From assembly GCA_018398815.1 (NCBI GenBank), contig CM031628.1:5095805-5159804 (forward strand): a stretch of 64,000 nt of DNA. Reading direction: 5' to 3'. The notes under the pieces were generated by a model that worked only from the letters and a program-made list of their open reading frames with translations, did no database searches and was not told the DNA's origin. A program made the position numbers and the translations under genes. Positions 1 to 12,128 of the stretch are shown here, piece by piece. The DNA comes from Conus ventricosus (taxonomy: Eukaryota; Mollusca; Gastropoda; Neogastropoda; Conidae). Each line of letters opens with the position of its first letter. Position 1 is the first letter of the stretch.

Positions 1-53
1 AAGACAGTGCTTCTCTGGGTCCTCCCCAGCACCTTCGGGTGTTTCTTTTTCTT
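1..53. repeat. Direct repeat, partner at 512-564
   Basis: Positions 1-53 are identical to 512-564 and diverge immediately after. The second copy lies inside the RTE-like LINE tail at 455-760, so the first is probably the edge of another copy of the same element cut by the window start. Confidence 0.75.
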
Positions 54-454
54 CTTTGCCTTAACTAGGCTGACCCCGGAGAAAGGTCCAGTGACGGTGA
101 GGAAAGACCCACTGACCACAGGGAAAGTCCTGTTGACAGTGGGAAAGACTACAACTTTGGATTCTCTCTTGAGGGCACATAAGACCGTATGGCGAAAGCT
201 TGGCTGTGTCTGGAGTGGCACTGTCTTTATCTGTCCGTGGGCAGGGGTGGTTGGGTCTGTGGGGTGTGCTCGGCAGCTGGAGGGTGGTGTTTTTCGCCGG
301 TGGGCTCTGCAGTCATGAAATACGGGCTGGTACACCCATGGGGATGCTACTTTAAGGCTGTTATGAGCTGCATCCTGTAGTCTAATTTACCTCTGTTCAG
401 GAGCAGTTATGTCCCTTGATATCTTAATGGAGTGTCCTGTGCGTGCCTGTACCC

Positions 455-760
455 ATCGTCATCACAGCGCAGGCCTCCAAGGGTGGTACAGGACTGCTCT
501 AAAGGCAGGTGAAGACAGTGCTTCTCTGGGTCCTCCCCAGCACCTTCGGGTGTTTCTTTTTCTTTTTTCTTCTGAAAACACTACTATAATTTTCAATGTC
601 AGGGCTTGGCGTGTGGTGCTGGACGCTGGCTTCCTGAGGGTGTGTCCGATCCAGCCCCACTTCCTTCGCATTATCTGCTTGGCCACTGGTTCCTGTCCCG
701 CATGCTCCCGTAGATATCCACCAAATATGAACAAACGAATCACAAGACAAAACATGACGC
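455..760 (-). pseudogene. RTE-type LINE C-terminal fragment
   Basis: Read on the minus strand, this stretch encodes a C-terminal tail with the stretch RKWGWIGHTLRKPASSTTRQ. From family knowledge this is characteristic of the end of the reverse-transcriptase polyprotein of RTE/BovB-like non-LTR retrotransposons. The reading frame is open for about 97 codons but lacks every catalytic region, so it is a truncated relic. It abuts a Penelope-like motif at 762-785 on the same strand, which suggests a chimeric or nested repeat. A related tail occurs on the plus strand at about 28545-28830. It is certainly not a host gene; the clade call is from memory of the motif and is moderately sure. Confidence 0.55.
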
Positions 761-800
761 GTTTCGACCTCTTAGGTCTTCTTTAGGCAAGATAAACAAC
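700..800 (-). mobile_element. Penelope-like terminal motif (hammerhead-like)
   Basis: On the minus strand the core (762-785) reads CTAAAGA, then a GACCT...AGGTC stem with a short loop, then GAAAC. Two relatives of the same approximately 90-bp block lie on the plus strand at 25055-25140 and 25222-25310. Penelope-like elements are known to carry hammerhead-type motifs in their terminal repeats. Here the CUGANGA box is imperfect (CTAAAGA), so activity is doubtful. Confidence 0.4.
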
Positions 801-810
801 TCTCAGGACT

Positions 811-1002
811 AAATTGGAAATGAAATGAGGCAGAGAACAGTAAACAATAAACAGTAAACAAGTGGGGTAACGTTTGCTCCCATAAGAAAACCTAACACAG
901 AGTAACTTTTATTCAAGACTGGCACAGCCTTTTAAACTTGAGTAAAGTCAGACAAATACAAAGACGAACAATCTAATAATAGTGGGGGAAAAAAACAAGC
1001 GC
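811..1002 (+). repeat. Dispersed repeat, family of the 32.4 kb foldback
   Basis: About 190 bp match 32403-32590 closely, with an inverted second copy at 32597-32732. The unit is noncoding and of unknown class. A 7-bp word, tcaggac, occurs at 803-809 and 1021-1027 and could be a target duplication, but it is too short to be sure. Confidence 0.7.
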
Positions 1003-3437
1003 AGACCAACAACTGAACTGTCAGGACAACAAAAATGAAGAACGAGCAATCACTTATGTCACTAAATTCGGCGCAAGATGGGCATCGTGCAAGTTTGTTT
1101 CCAAAATAGTCATAATAAATTTGTGCCTAATCTGCAACTGTGGGTTAAAGCCTTTGTTGTCAGGCTTGGAGTTATGGCCCTTTTACGTAACTTCTACCAT
1201 TTCCGTCAGTAAAAATACAGCTGCTTGGCGGATACTTTTCGGAGATTTACTACGTCTGTGTATCTCTGTGCTTTAAAAAAAAGTACTTACCGAGTTTACG
1301 ACGTCTGTGTATTAAAAAAAAGTAATTACCGTATCAAACTAAACTTTGAAATAATACGTGTTCTTTTCCTGCAAAGTCCTGGGCTGAGAACATGAGAATG
1401 GTCGGTGTATATTAGAAGTGTTGCCTGTAGTATTACATGTAATAGTTTGCACGTGGTAACGCAGGATTGCCTTTTAATACATTCGGTCTGCAGACCAAGC
1501 CTGACTTGTAGGCCTAGACTTTTGTTTATAAATATGCAGTTCAGTATGGATCACATATTGCCAAAATATCAAATGTATTTGCCAAAGTCACATTACTGTT
1601 CAGCGTATCGTTTTGACATGCCATCAACAGGCACTAAGGTGTGTGTGTGTTTTGTTTTTGTTCGTTTTTCCTTCCATTTTTATCAGATTCTCTTGTTAGT
1701 GATCAACCCTAATCGAAAGCCTTCTAAGTAGTTTTCATCCCTTCCATTATAAAATTTCCTCATGGGATAAACAAATATGCTGAAGCCAACTGTCCATCCC
1801 ACTCCAACCTACCCACTTCTTCCCCCAACTTTTCTTTACTTTTTATAAATGATAACATCAAGACGTTTACAAAATTTGCGCTATCAGATGCCTACAACTA
1901 CCTATTTGAGTGATGGGATATTGAACACAATTTCTTTTTTTCAGTCAGGGCAAGTTTGTAAAGTAGTGCTAAAAAGAATTCAGCATTTAGTAATTGCTTC
2001 ATGAACTTGCCCATTTCTTCAGTGTTACATTTACTTGTGTGCACTCTACTATTGTCTAAGTGATTTCACAATAGTTTGCAGAGAAAAAGATTGGGTAGTG
2101 TTGCGTCTTGGCCCTGTGTAACTTGACAGTCATTTGTTTTGGATGTACTTGCCCAGTTGGTTTTTCTTCTGGTAGTCTGCAGTTGATGCTATTTGACTAG
2201 GCAGATTTGAATGATTGACACACATGTACATTAAAGTAAGACTTTTTATTAAGAGGCTTTGAATCTCACAGGATCCAATTTTCATTTACTGCAAACATTG
2301 TGGACTGGTTGAATGTGCTCTTTAGTGATGATGCAAATGTATAGAGTGTCTACAGATGTGAGGCAGTCTGTGTCTGTCTGTATGTGTGTGAGCGCAAATG
2401 TGAGCAAGCATGGTTTCATGTGTGCATTTATTTTTGTGTGACACATGTTTGTATATGTTTGTTTGTTTGTTTATCTGTGTATGTATGTTCTGTCTGTGGT
2501 AGGCTGTGAAAAAGTGCTATTGGAGTATATTAATAGATATGGGGGACTCCAGTTGGTATGGAGAGCTTTTGATGCTTGGCTTGGCTTCATGTCTGGATGC
2601 ATGGAGAGAAAAGGGTACACAGACACTTGTGTTCGTGTGGGGTAGTGGTGGTGGTAGAGGGAATGCATGATTGTACAAAGTCATGTGCTGTGGTGGAAGG
2701 ATAAGGATGAGAGTTGTGGCATGTCTGTTCATGCATTGAATGGCTGTGCTGTTTGTCTTTCCTTCTCTGTTACATATATTGCTATTTTTAATTTTGTTTT
2801 CATTTTACTATTATTTTTTATCTTCATTTACTTGTTTTCCACTGTCATCATTGTTATTATCTTGAACATTTCCTTGCTTGTTTATGCTTAGTAACAGTTT
2901 TATTTCTATGACTGTAATTATTTTCACCACTGTTGAAATATCATTATCATCATCATGATCATTGTTGAACAATAACTGCGATGTCGTCTGAACGGCTGTT
3001 TGACATGAAAATGTGTATACACAAACACATACGTACACACCGACGAAACAGACTCGCACGCATGCACCCCAACTTTACATAGTGTGTGTCTGAACCACTG
3101 GATGGGTTATTTTTGTCACTTCTCCTCTGGTGCTGTGTGTTGTCTGTAGTGTTACACCTATAGATCCATTCTGATCTTGGGAAAGGGGTAGAAATAGAAA
3201 TTGTGGAACAAGCATAACGAATGTGCTTAATATACATGTGCTTTACAGTTTTGGGTTGCACTTATCCTCCAGCATGTATACTAATTTTATCAGTGGTGTT
3301 ATACATGACTGTCATTTTTAGCAAATTACATCTTGTAACAAGATAACAATAAGAAATACTGACATGGTGAAGAACCCCATCTTACAGTTTAACATTGAAT
3401 TGTACAACTGTTGATAAGGAACCCCAAGACTCGTATG
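1003..3437. other. No gene seen; AT- and TG-rich sequence
   Basis: Only short unsupported reading frames occur on both strands. The part from 2340 to 2500 is rich in tg/ttg words, and 2770-2960 is rich in T with atc/atca words. I see no splice-consistent exon or known motif. Confidence 0.6.
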
Positions 3438-3566
3438 TTCACTGTAGAGATATGGACTGTTCACTTGTAGAGATATGGACTGTTCACTGTAGAGATAGGG
3501 ACTGTTCACTGTAGAGATATGGACTGTTCACTGTAGAGTTTCTGTTCACTGTAGAGATATGGACTT
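3438..3566. repeat. Minisatellite, about 22-bp unit, about 6 copies
   Basis: The unit tgtagagatatggactgttc with slight variation is repeated head to tail. One copy has agggac for atggac and another is interrupted. Confidence 0.85.
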
Positions 3567-3637
3567 TTCTTTGGAAGGGGGAGGGGGGTCAGTATTTAGG
3601 GAATGGGAATCATTGTTATCTGTGTTACATGTAAAGA

Positions 3638-3712
3638 TGCGTGTGCGTGTGTGGGGTGTGTGCGTGTGCGTGTGTGTGTGTGTGAGTCTCTGTGTGTGTG
3701 TGTGTGTGTGGT
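3638..3712. repeat. TG microsatellite, interrupted
   Basis: A run of alternating tg with cg and ag interruptions. Confidence 0.9.
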
Positions 3713-3904
3713 GCGCATGCGCAAGCATGCCACTGCCAGCATAAGGGCCTGTTTCAGTTTTTTAGGCGTCACTTTATTTACACTTATTACGATGGATGCA
3801 AAGCTCCAAAAACAAATGCTCCAGCTCTTAGGTTTATTTGGAGCGGGGCTTCTCACCTGTTTGAGGGTTTTTGTTTTTTTCAACTTCTCCGCACCAGTTC
3901 TGAA

Positions 3905-4195
3905 TGGGTTTTTTTGGTTTTTTTTTTGTTTTTTTTTTGCTGTCCCAACCTCTGCGCCACCTCAGAGGCAGTGCACCCACACCGCTCATTCCGAAACCCC
4001 GTCCACAGCCACAGCCCGGTCGGCCCCCCCCCGCAGCCCCGGCCCGGCAATCCACAGGGAGCAGTCAATGTCAAGTCGTCAAGAGGCAACCCCCCGGGGG
4101 GACACGCACGCTGCGAGTCACTTCGGTGGTGTTCAGTGGCGCCTGTTCTGATCTAACATATGCAGGACACCACCTACTACAGTTCTGAATGTTAA
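3905..4195 (-). mobile_element. Retroposon family R1, 3' part
   Basis: This is near-identical to parts of 63150-63450 and related to 19380-19510. On the minus strand it ends in an A-rich tail (the T-rich run at 3908-3940), as expected of a poly(A)-type retroposon. The head seen at 63450-64000 is missing, so this copy is 5'-truncated. Confidence 0.7.
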
Positions 4196-4742
4196 AGGGT
4201 TGGCTACTCCCACTCTACATTTTCATGACAGTCAAGCCAGCTGAATTGAAGTGAGCGTAAGCAGTTGATAAATTTAGGGCTGTGTAATCAGGTGCGTATA
4301 TATATAAATATATACTGCCAGACCTAGTGTCAGAAAAAAGACTGACAACAACAAACAAACAAAAATTTGGAGCAACAGGTTGTCCAGGTTGTGTGTTAGT
4401 GTGTGTGCTTGTATGTGTGCAATTGTCTTCACAGCAATCTTCAAGTAGAGATTTAATTCATTTATGATTTATGTGTTTGTATCAAATTTTTATCATGGTG
4501 TATACTTGAAAGCACAGGTATTTTTTTTGTTATCAAACATACTCATTGTAGACATTGGTGACTCTTTAATCCAAGGTGTTTGTGGAGAAAAATGTAAGAT
4601 AGATTGTATTAGTGTGTGTGTGTGTGTGCATTCCGTGCGTGCATGCGTGTATGTGAAGGGACTGAGAGAAGGGGGAGATGCAGCGTGGATATAATGTGTG
4701 TGTGAAAGGTCCACTGGAACTGTGTGTTTTCTGTGTCTTCAG
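4196..4742. other. Intron-like spacer upstream of acidic exon
   Basis: It contains a short TA run near 4298 and TG-rich DNA near 4611-4660. The last 50 bp resemble the sequence just before 38533, including a polypyrimidine-like stretch and an AG acceptor. Confidence 0.5.
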
Positions 4743-4860
4743 ACTTGTGTGACCCCATGGCGTTCTCTGATCAGCCAGTGATGTCAGGGGTGGAGAATTG
4801 AAATGGACGTGGCTGAAGAACCAGAACCACCATGGAGCACACAGGCCCGGGGGGGAAAAG
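4743..4860 (+). pseudogene. Acidic exon, locus 1 copy (frameshifted)
   Basis: This is a paralog of the open exon at 38533-38645. It is preceded by a good splice acceptor (tgtgtcttcag) and followed by the donor AAAAG/GTCAGT. An ATG at 4757 begins MAFSDQPVMSGVEN, but an extra base then brings a stop, whereas the paralog stays open. Downstream of the extra base the acidic stretch ending AEEPEPPWST is still recognisable in another frame. The flanking intron sequence is also similar between the two copies, so the duplication included more than the exon. Its likely partner exons are the IKTEP-repeat exon ending at 8053 and perhaps the zinc fingers from 12129. Function is unknown; the low-complexity acidic composition fits a regulatory protein N-terminus. 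The frameshift could be real decay or a sequencing error. Confidence 0.6.
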
Positions 4861-4982
4861 GTCAGTGTCTCTGCTGTCTTCCTCACAACCGTGGCGAGCG
4901 AGTCCATTGTACGTGTGCATCATGAATTGTTGCATTAGATCGAAACACACTTTGTGCAGGGTTTTTAGATTGTGCGTATGCT

Positions 4983-5205
4983 TACACAAGCCCACAAATC
5001 GCACACACACATACACTGCACTTCTGCACATGCACATGCATGCGCGCGCACACATACATCCCAAACCCGTACACATGCATGCTCACACCACACACATCAT
5101 GCATACGCAGCGTGCACATAATGCACACACACATTCTCTTGCACCACCCCACAGCTTGTGCCCATACACCCATAACATACAAGCACACACACTACACACA
5201 CAATG
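4983..5205. repeat. CA-rich cryptic simple sequence
   Basis: Acac and gcac words dominate both halves. Translations are Thr/His-rich on one strand and Cys/Val-rich on the other, typical artefacts of CA repeats. Confidence 0.8.
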
Positions 5206-5235
5206 ATAAAAATACAAAACCAATGTTAGGTAGTA

Positions 5236-5452
5236 CTCCAGGTCTGACCAGCAGGGAGGGCAAATGCGTAGGTCAACATCTGTTAAGTTGTAGCACAAGC
5301 CCCTCTTCCCTAGATTTTCTCATCTTGTCATTAATTCATTCATCCATCACTTTAAATCATGCACGGTGTCGTCTTAAAACTTAGCAATGTGGTGTAGCAT
5401 AGAGACTAGTCCCCCACACAGCGACGCCTCCTTGATGAAACTGAAACTGTGA
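5236..5452. repeat. Dispersed repeat family R2, copy 1
   Basis: About 215 bp align with 8772-8990 and, in the distal half, with 39050-39190. Shared words include aatgcgtaggtca and gatgaaactgaaact. The repeat is noncoding, probably a SINE or SINE tail; no tRNA-like head was found. Confidence 0.7.
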
Positions 5453-6227
5453 TATTAACTTGTGCCATATATGTCAGAACACACTCTTTGTGGGAGAATT
5501 TAGTGTGCTTTACATCAACTTTCTGAATGAGATAGATCATGTTCCTCAGGTTAGATCTGTAACTACTTGAAATAAGATGGTTTATAACATATTTTTGTGC
5601 TTGGTTTCAGGCCATGTGGGCATTCGAGACAAAAAATTTGGTTGATAAACTTGCCAAGAGGGCCACTTAGAAGAGTTGAGAAAGATTGTCTTTCCCTCAC
5701 ACTGATCTGAAACCTGAAACCCAGGCTTATGTTAAAGACCTCTGGCAAAAGAATGGAACTTGCAGATGGATAACAATTTGTTCAAAATCCACCCAAACCT
5801 CAGGGAGTTTTTATCATGTGAAGGCGGCCATATAAAGAAACATTTCTGGTGCCATTTGCATACAGGCCACTCCTTTTAAAACCCATTCTTATCTTTTCAA
5901 AAGGTAGAAGCTCCAGGGTGCTTTCCATGTCACACACCGCTCACAGTGAAATGTTTTCTTTTGAGTGTTGGACTTGCAAAAATGTGAGACTTTAAACATT
6001 GACATTAGGCTCAGTGAAAATTTTGTTCAGAGATGTCCCACCTGATTTTGATCTTTGAATTTCTGAAAGAGATCAAGGTTTTTCATCTGATCTACGGATT
6101 TACAGAAGAAAGACTTTTAAAACCAAATTTCCAGCATGTTTTTTTTAGGTGTATCTTAAAGGCTGTGAGTGTGAATGACTTTTTTTTTTCTTTTTCATTT
6201 TTAAATGACTTGTGAGTTTTCTTCAGT
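5453..6227. other. No gene seen
   Basis: AT-rich unique sequence with only short frames and no recognisable motif. Confidence 0.55.
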
Positions 6228-6290
6228 GTGGTGACAGCCCTGATATGGCTTTTTGCGATTGACGGGGCTTAGAAGCAACATTACCTTACC
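6228..6290 (+). repeat. Degenerate copy of the 29 kb hairpin repeat
   Basis: The block gccctgatatggctttttgcg through aagcaacatta resembles the tandem and inverted units at 28971-29148 and the minus-strand copy near 51010-51050. Confidence 0.55.
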
Positions 6291-6764
6291 TAACTGTATC
6301 CATTGTATTTGAAAAGTCGGGAGACAGGTAACAAGACCTCCAGTCTGGGGAAAACAGATCAGGTGGATGTCTTGAATATAGTTATTTGTCTTTTACTCAG
6401 CAATGATTTTGTGGAGTTGAAACCACGGCTGAGTTGACAAATAAAAGATCAATGAATAATTGTAAAAAACACTGCCATGAATGCCATTCCCTAAAAAGAA
6501 GGCAAGTGAATTTCAATTTAGATTTAATGTTTGTTTGTTTTCTGTGGACTTTTTTGAGACAGGTTTTCAGATTTTGGGTTTTCCCAGATTTTTTGGGGAA
6601 TCAATCACGCAAAGGTTTTCAGAGGTTTGGTTTCAGATTATTGGGAATCAATCATGGCAACCAAGTAATGATATTACGACTGATCTGTCCTATGTACAAC
6701 TGTTATGTTAGCCGTTGTGTAAATAGTGTCGCTATTAGTCTTCATTGTTTCTTTCTGTTTTCAT

Positions 6765-6965
6765 GACATGATGCTTTTTACATTGTCGTGTCAACCCTAA
6801 AAGGGGCCCCCATGAGTCAGTCGGGCTGTAACAAAAGCTGTAAACTGTAAACATTTTTGCATTGTGGTACAACCCTGACAGGGCCCTATGGGTCAGCTGG
6901 TAGTAATGATAATAACTATAAACATTTTTGACATTGTGGCAAAACCCTGACAGGGCCCTGTGAAT
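6765..6965 (+). repeat. 77-bp minisatellite, locus 1 (about 3 copies)
   Basis: The units contain acaaccctgacagggccct and gtcagctgg. The same array occurs at 39848-40529 plus 47488-47690 in locus 2, in the same position upstream of the IKTEP-repeat exon. Confidence 0.85.
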
Positions 6966-8053
6966 CAGCTTAGCCAGAAGACGACTGAAGTCAACACTGT
7001 CTGTTGCAGAATCCATCCATGGCTGGTCCGAGATGAACCCGGAGGCCCACAGCCAACAGCCTTCAAGGGACAACCAGTCACAATCCATCAGCTACCTTCA
7101 TCAAGCCTGACCCAGACAGACAGACAGATGGTGGTCATGGTTTTTTAAAGCTGAACAGTGGATCCCGGTGACCCATGTGATACATTCCACCAGTTCGAGT
7201 CTGTAGACAATAGGAAGGGGAAGGCTGATGTTAAACGTCAGTCCCGCGTCAATAGATATTTCCTTTGCCCATTGCTTCCCTGGAATGAAAGGTGTTCGAA
7301 CACCGCTGTGCAAAACTTGGAATGATGCAGCTAAGGCGACAGGGGGGCCCTGTGAGTGTGCGTACAGAATCATCCAGCGATATCACAAATTGTGAAGTAA
7401 AACTTGAACTGGTTGGGGGGTGATGTTGTTGAAACTGAACCAACATTAGAACAACATCGGCAGTGATGTCATCAAGACTGAACCAGAGGCAGCCGACATC
7501 TGCAATGATGTCATAAAGACTGAACCAGAGGCAGCCGACATCAGCAGTGATGTCATCAAGACTGAACCAGAGGCAGCCGACATCAGCAGTGATGTCATCA
7601 AGACTAAACCCAGAGGCAGCCGACATCTGAAATTGATGTCATCAAGACTGAACCAAAAGGCAGCCGACATCAGCATGATGTCATCAATCTGACTGAACCA
7701 GGGGCAGCCGACATCAGCAGTGATGTCATCAAGACTGAACCAGAGGCAGCCGACATCACCAGTGATGTCATCAAGACTGAACCAGAGGCAGCCGACATCA
7801 GCAGTGATGTCATCAAGACTGAACCAGTCATAGCCACTATGGATGATGTCATTGAGGCTGAAGCAGTCACTGCCAACATTAGCGCTGCAGTCCACCTGCA
7901 TCAGCAACCAATTTCCCTGATGAAGCTTTGCAACATTTTCAAATCTGACAGTAACACATTTTAACAGTCCACCACCAGTGACCTGTACCCTGTCGGACCT
8001 GAATCAATCGCACACAGGGACAGGACAGGGACAGACCAGCAGCTGATGAACAG
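6966..8053 (+). pseudogene. IKTEP-repeat exon region, locus 1 copy (broken)
   Basis: From about 7455 to 7850 there are some nine tandem 42-bp units encoding the 14-residue repeat DVIKTEPEAADISS. The IKTE core matches the SUMO-attachment consensus psi-K-x-E, and the following proline resembles synergy-control motifs of transcription factors. Frameshifts in the fourth to sixth units break the frame. The block ends ACCAGCAGCTGATGAACAG at a GTTGGT donor at 8054, matching the paralog that ends at 48581. The preceding part (about 6966-7240) also has a paralog at 47690-47960 and shows traces of coding sequence (TFKGQPVTIHQLPSS-like) with frameshifts. Neighbours are the minisatellite upstream and, 4 kb downstream, a zinc-finger block. 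It is probably a dead copy of a SUMO-regulated nuclear protein; that role is inferred. Confidence 0.6.
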
Positions 8054-8771
8054 GTTGGTGAAACTACTGTCTGTGTTAACTTACCACCAGCATGCAAGCA
8101 GGGCTAAAATATCCCGACCATTCTATTGCCCAGAACACCGAAACCCCTTTTATGGGGGGGGGGGGAGGGTAAGTGAAAATGCTTCTTACCTTTGTCCCTG
8201 GGGAACCAATTTCAGAGTGTCTGTAAAGAGTGACCGAGCAGTCGGCTTTTAGTGCAGACTGATCACATTTCCATTTTTCTTCCCTTTTCTCAGTAATAAA
8301 TCTAATTGTAGCACACGCACACCACACAACACACACACACACACGCACCCTACAACTCTTTTCCTCAGTTGTTAACAGACCCGAACCTCAGCAGAGTACT
8401 GTCTGAGTGACTCAGTCAATGCATGCTTTTAATTTAACAAACAGTGTTTTGTATGAATTGCTAATCATCAGTGCGGAAATGACAGATCTCCGCCCTGTAT
8501 TTCCCCTTCTCAGGCTCGCGTGTAGACTGACCATTTCTTGTACAGGAATTCATCTGAGCGTCAAATCGTCAGACTCTGGGACCAGTTTTCTCTTAAAAAT
8601 GACGGAAACATTTTAAATTGAATTGGCACCTCATCTTAACAATCTTTTGCCATGTCGGAAACGGCTGTCATGTTCGTATCAAGCGGTATCCAGTTATCAG
8701 CTTTTACGACTAACACAGATTAAATTCTTTCTCAGCATTAGTACACTGTATTTTATCTCATTCTTAGTGCT
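8054..8771. other. Intron-like sequence, no gene
   Basis: It contains an 11-base G run near 8154-8164, CA repeats near 8310-8345 and otherwise unique sequence. Confidence 0.5.
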
Positions 8772-8990
8772 TAGGTCTGATCCAGCGCGTTGGGGAATGC
8801 GTAGGTCAGACATCTGCTACGTTGTGGCCACGAGACCCTCTTCTTCAGTGGTCTCATCTTAGTTGTTAATTCATTTATCCACAGCTTAAAATCATGCGCA
8901 GTGGGGGTCTCAAAACTTAGCAGATGTTGTATAGTGTCTATGGACAAGTCCCCATGCAGTGATGCCTCCTTGATGAAACTGAAACTCATT
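8772..8990. repeat. Dispersed repeat family R2, copy 2
   Basis: Aligns along its length with 5236-5452; its distal part also matches 39050-39190. Confidence 0.7.
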
Positions 8991-9889
8991 CTCAGTGTTC
9001 ACTATAGAATTTCTTCTCACACAAGGAAACTAACTCTGGTGATCTATTTCAAACCCGGCCACTAAGCTTTGGCTTAAGACGGTGGGCAGACCAACTGACA
9101 TAGGCTAGAACGACAAGGTCATAATCAAAAATATTTTGCTCTGCTTAGTTATATGGGTAATCGAAAACGGTCACACACACAAAAAAAATGAAATAAAATA
9201 AAAGATAACCAGAAATACGCGTAATGTTTTTCCCTCCCTAGCTGATGCATTCGTACCCCTAGTGTTCAAGTGCTTCGGCTGTTCTGATGATCCCTGTGTC
9301 TTTTTGCCGGGTACAACAACCCGCAGCAACAACAACAAACCATGCCACTGAAGAAAAACAGCTGAAATGTTTTACTCTGATTTTGACTGCTGTGACTGGG
9401 GAAAGTCTGGTAAACCAAACTTTTTGGATGGTCACACACATGGGAAAAAGAGAATAGTCACCAACTGTGCACGCAGCAGCAAACCTAAAATCTTGCGATG
9501 TCAGCATTACTGATCCCCGTCCCTTTTTTTAATGAAAAATTTGGAAATCTACCCTACCCCCACCCTGCCCCATACTTTGAAAAATAATTTGGTAGGTCTT
9601 ATACATATCCTTTTACAGAAAACACACATTGCTGTAGGGAAAGTACACCAATTGCAATTTTTGGTAAGCAAGTCTTGGATTGTTGACCCCTTTTACAAAA
9701 CTGGCTTACCACCCAACCTGGAAATCATTTGATGCTGTTTATCTCTCCTGGTTGTTACCTCTCTGACATTAGTGTTTCCTTTGGGGTTCTGATAACTCTC
9801 TCTTCAATCAAGTGTGTCAGAGGCTGGGGCCTTTAGCTTCAGTGATCTCCAAATCTGATCCCGATCAAACATAATAATATTAATTTAAA
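8991..9889. other. No gene seen
   Basis: Unique AT-rich sequence; only short frames on either strand without known motifs. Confidence 0.5.
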
Positions 9890-10335
9890 AGAGCATTTGT
9901 TAAGCGTCTTTGGGCCCAAAAGGGGCTAGGTGCTGCAATCGACACTCATGCTACCACATGGGCTGCCCCATGTCCCGTGTTGGGCGTCAAAATCATTCTC
10001 TCCCGTTTCCTTACTTCCTTCATTCTTTCCATTTCTACGCAGGGATGCATGCTATGTGTAATAATGTGTCATCCATACCAAAGGGCCCAAAATGGCCCTT
10101 CTCTGCTGAAATGTAGTGAATGGGGTTTGACGTGTGTGCAAGATGTTGCGCATGGGTTCAGTTTCAAACATGGAAACCTCGGGGGTATGGTCTTCGAAGG
10201 ATTATTTGGAAAATGGAGTCGGAACCAATGTTAACTCCGCGGAAAAAATCCCCCTGTACCGAAACGGCCTGGTGGAGATTCAAAACCACAACCCAGATCA
10301 CCCAAAATTCATGAGTCCACTGAGCTATTCTGGCC
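9890..10335 (-). mobile_element. tRNA-derived SINE family, copy 1
   Basis: On the minus strand it starts with a tRNA-like head near 10335 (AATAGCTCAGTGG, an A-box-like word), followed by a B-box-like GGTTTTGAATC, a T-rich segment and about 330 bp of body ending in an AT-rich tail near 9890. It aligns with 15335-15830 (minus) and 60523-60722 (plus). At about 450 bp it is long for a SINE. It has decayed and codes for nothing. Confidence 0.7.
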
Positions 10336-12128
10336 GCAACATGCATATATATATATATATACTGTCTTTTGATTTCTGTGCACTCTGTCAAAAGAATCTT
10401 TCTCATCTCGATGACCGGGCTTTTTGCCTTTGGAGAGGTGGCTGGCTTTCCACCAATGCCATGGCGGGGTTTTCTGACAGGGTGTCAGGTTTATCATCTG
10501 TTCTTTTGTCACAGACTTTATCAGAAAAAATTTGTTGCAACTTTGTTTTCAGGGGAAATGTAAATTTTATTTTAAAACATGTCCATCCTGTTTGTAATTT
10601 GGAATGAAATCTCCCCAAGTTAGTTGCATTAAATTTAGTGATCTTGGGCTTTTTTGTTTGTTTTGTTTTTAACAAGCCACTATTTCTTCTGTGGGTCTGA
10701 TATCTTTTTTTTTATTTTCCAAAACTTTGCCAAGTAAAGAATTAAAATTTAAAAATTAAATTTTTTGTATTGAAGGCTGTCGATTTTGATACCAAAACAA
10801 AAACCTTCGCACTAGGTACTTCCCTCTTGGATGAGGATGTATACCCACGGCACTCCCCCTCCCACACCCATCCCTTTTCCCATACTGGAATGGTTTAATT
10901 ACATATATGTTTTTGAACTTTTTTTTTAAATTGAAGTTGAAGAGATGTGTAAGAGCTCAAAGTTCCATTTATTTTATCCCATTGGCAATTTTTCCAGACA
11001 CGTTTCAAAATGAATATAGAACCTTTTCTCATTCATCCAGTAACTAAGTGTTGTCTTCTGCTGTGATAGTCTGTCATGGAAAGTGTCTTATTATGTAAAA
11101 ATCTTTCCCACCAGAATGTAAGTTTTGGGTTTCCCCTTCCAGAAGCTTTGTTCCTGGGGCTGTGTTGGTACATGCTGCTGAACTTTTCGTTCTTTCTGTG
11201 TGGGATAGTTGTTGTTACTGTGGATTGTCTTCTTTTCGAGTTGGTCTGAGAAACACTAAGAGCAAGCAAAAAGGGGGAGACCAGCTCTGTCATTGTAGTA
11301 ATTTGATTTTTGTTACTTTCATTGTATGCGAAAATGCAAGCAAAAAAAACATGCTGGTCATAAAAGAAAATGTCCTTAAAATTTATGAATTAAGGGGTGA
11401 ATACTTGGAACAAATAAATATTCCCATGGTATTACTTGTGTCTGCAGAGAAAACATTTCTGTGCATCATCTTTTGTTCGAATGCCAGTGTTGACCTCGCT
11501 CTATCAGGAGAAATCAGAAAGGCATACTTTTATGATGTCAGTACTGTCTTTATATTGGTTCATATTGCTGAAATTGCCATGGTTATTTTGCAGTCACAGG
11601 TTGCAAAAATTTGTAAAAATTTAACAGCTTCGTGTACCACTAGGGGACTTCACTTACGTAAATATGCATAATATCAGACGTGGGTTTGAAAGTACTAGAT
11701 AAGCTGAGTGTGAAAGTTTTTGTGTTGTTTTTTTTTTTAAACAAGTGTCAAATGTCATCTGGCAATGAAAAGATATTACACAAACCACTGAATGAAGTGA
11801 AATTTAGAAAAAGTCCATTTGCCTGGTTTACCATCATTGTATTAATGGACTCGGCCCACTGCAAAGTATAAAACCCCTTTTGCATTTGCAGGGTTTAAAA
11901 TAATTTCAGATCTACCCAAGTTGACTAATTTTGATTTTACCCTGCATATTCTTTTTTTTTAATCCTTGCAGTATGTTTTTATTTCTCTTTCCATTTTGGA
12001 GATATTTATATACACTTCGTTCAGTCTCATGCTGATCAGGTTGCTGGTAATGTTAGGATTTGGTAATTGTGTTGGTGCTAAGAATGATACAGTGATAATG
12101 ACAATACTTTGCATTTCTGTTTAAACAG
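10336..12128. other. Intron-like sequence, no gene
   Basis: There is a short AT microsatellite at 10344-10361 and otherwise AT-rich unique DNA. A 169-codon plus-strand frame at 11162-11671 has no recognisable motif and ordinary intron-like composition, so I do not call it a gene. Confidence 0.5.

Noticed and set aside
803..1027. 7-bp target duplication around the 811-1002 repeat
   Set aside because: Only seven bases, tcaggac, and not directly adjacent to the second repeat edge; chance cannot be excluded.
3603..4151. 182-codon frame
   Set aside because: It runs through a TG microsatellite into a noncoding retroposon copy; no motif.
11162..11671. 169-codon plus-strand frame
   Set aside because: No motif, no paralog in the window and intron-like composition; it probably occurs by chance in an intron.
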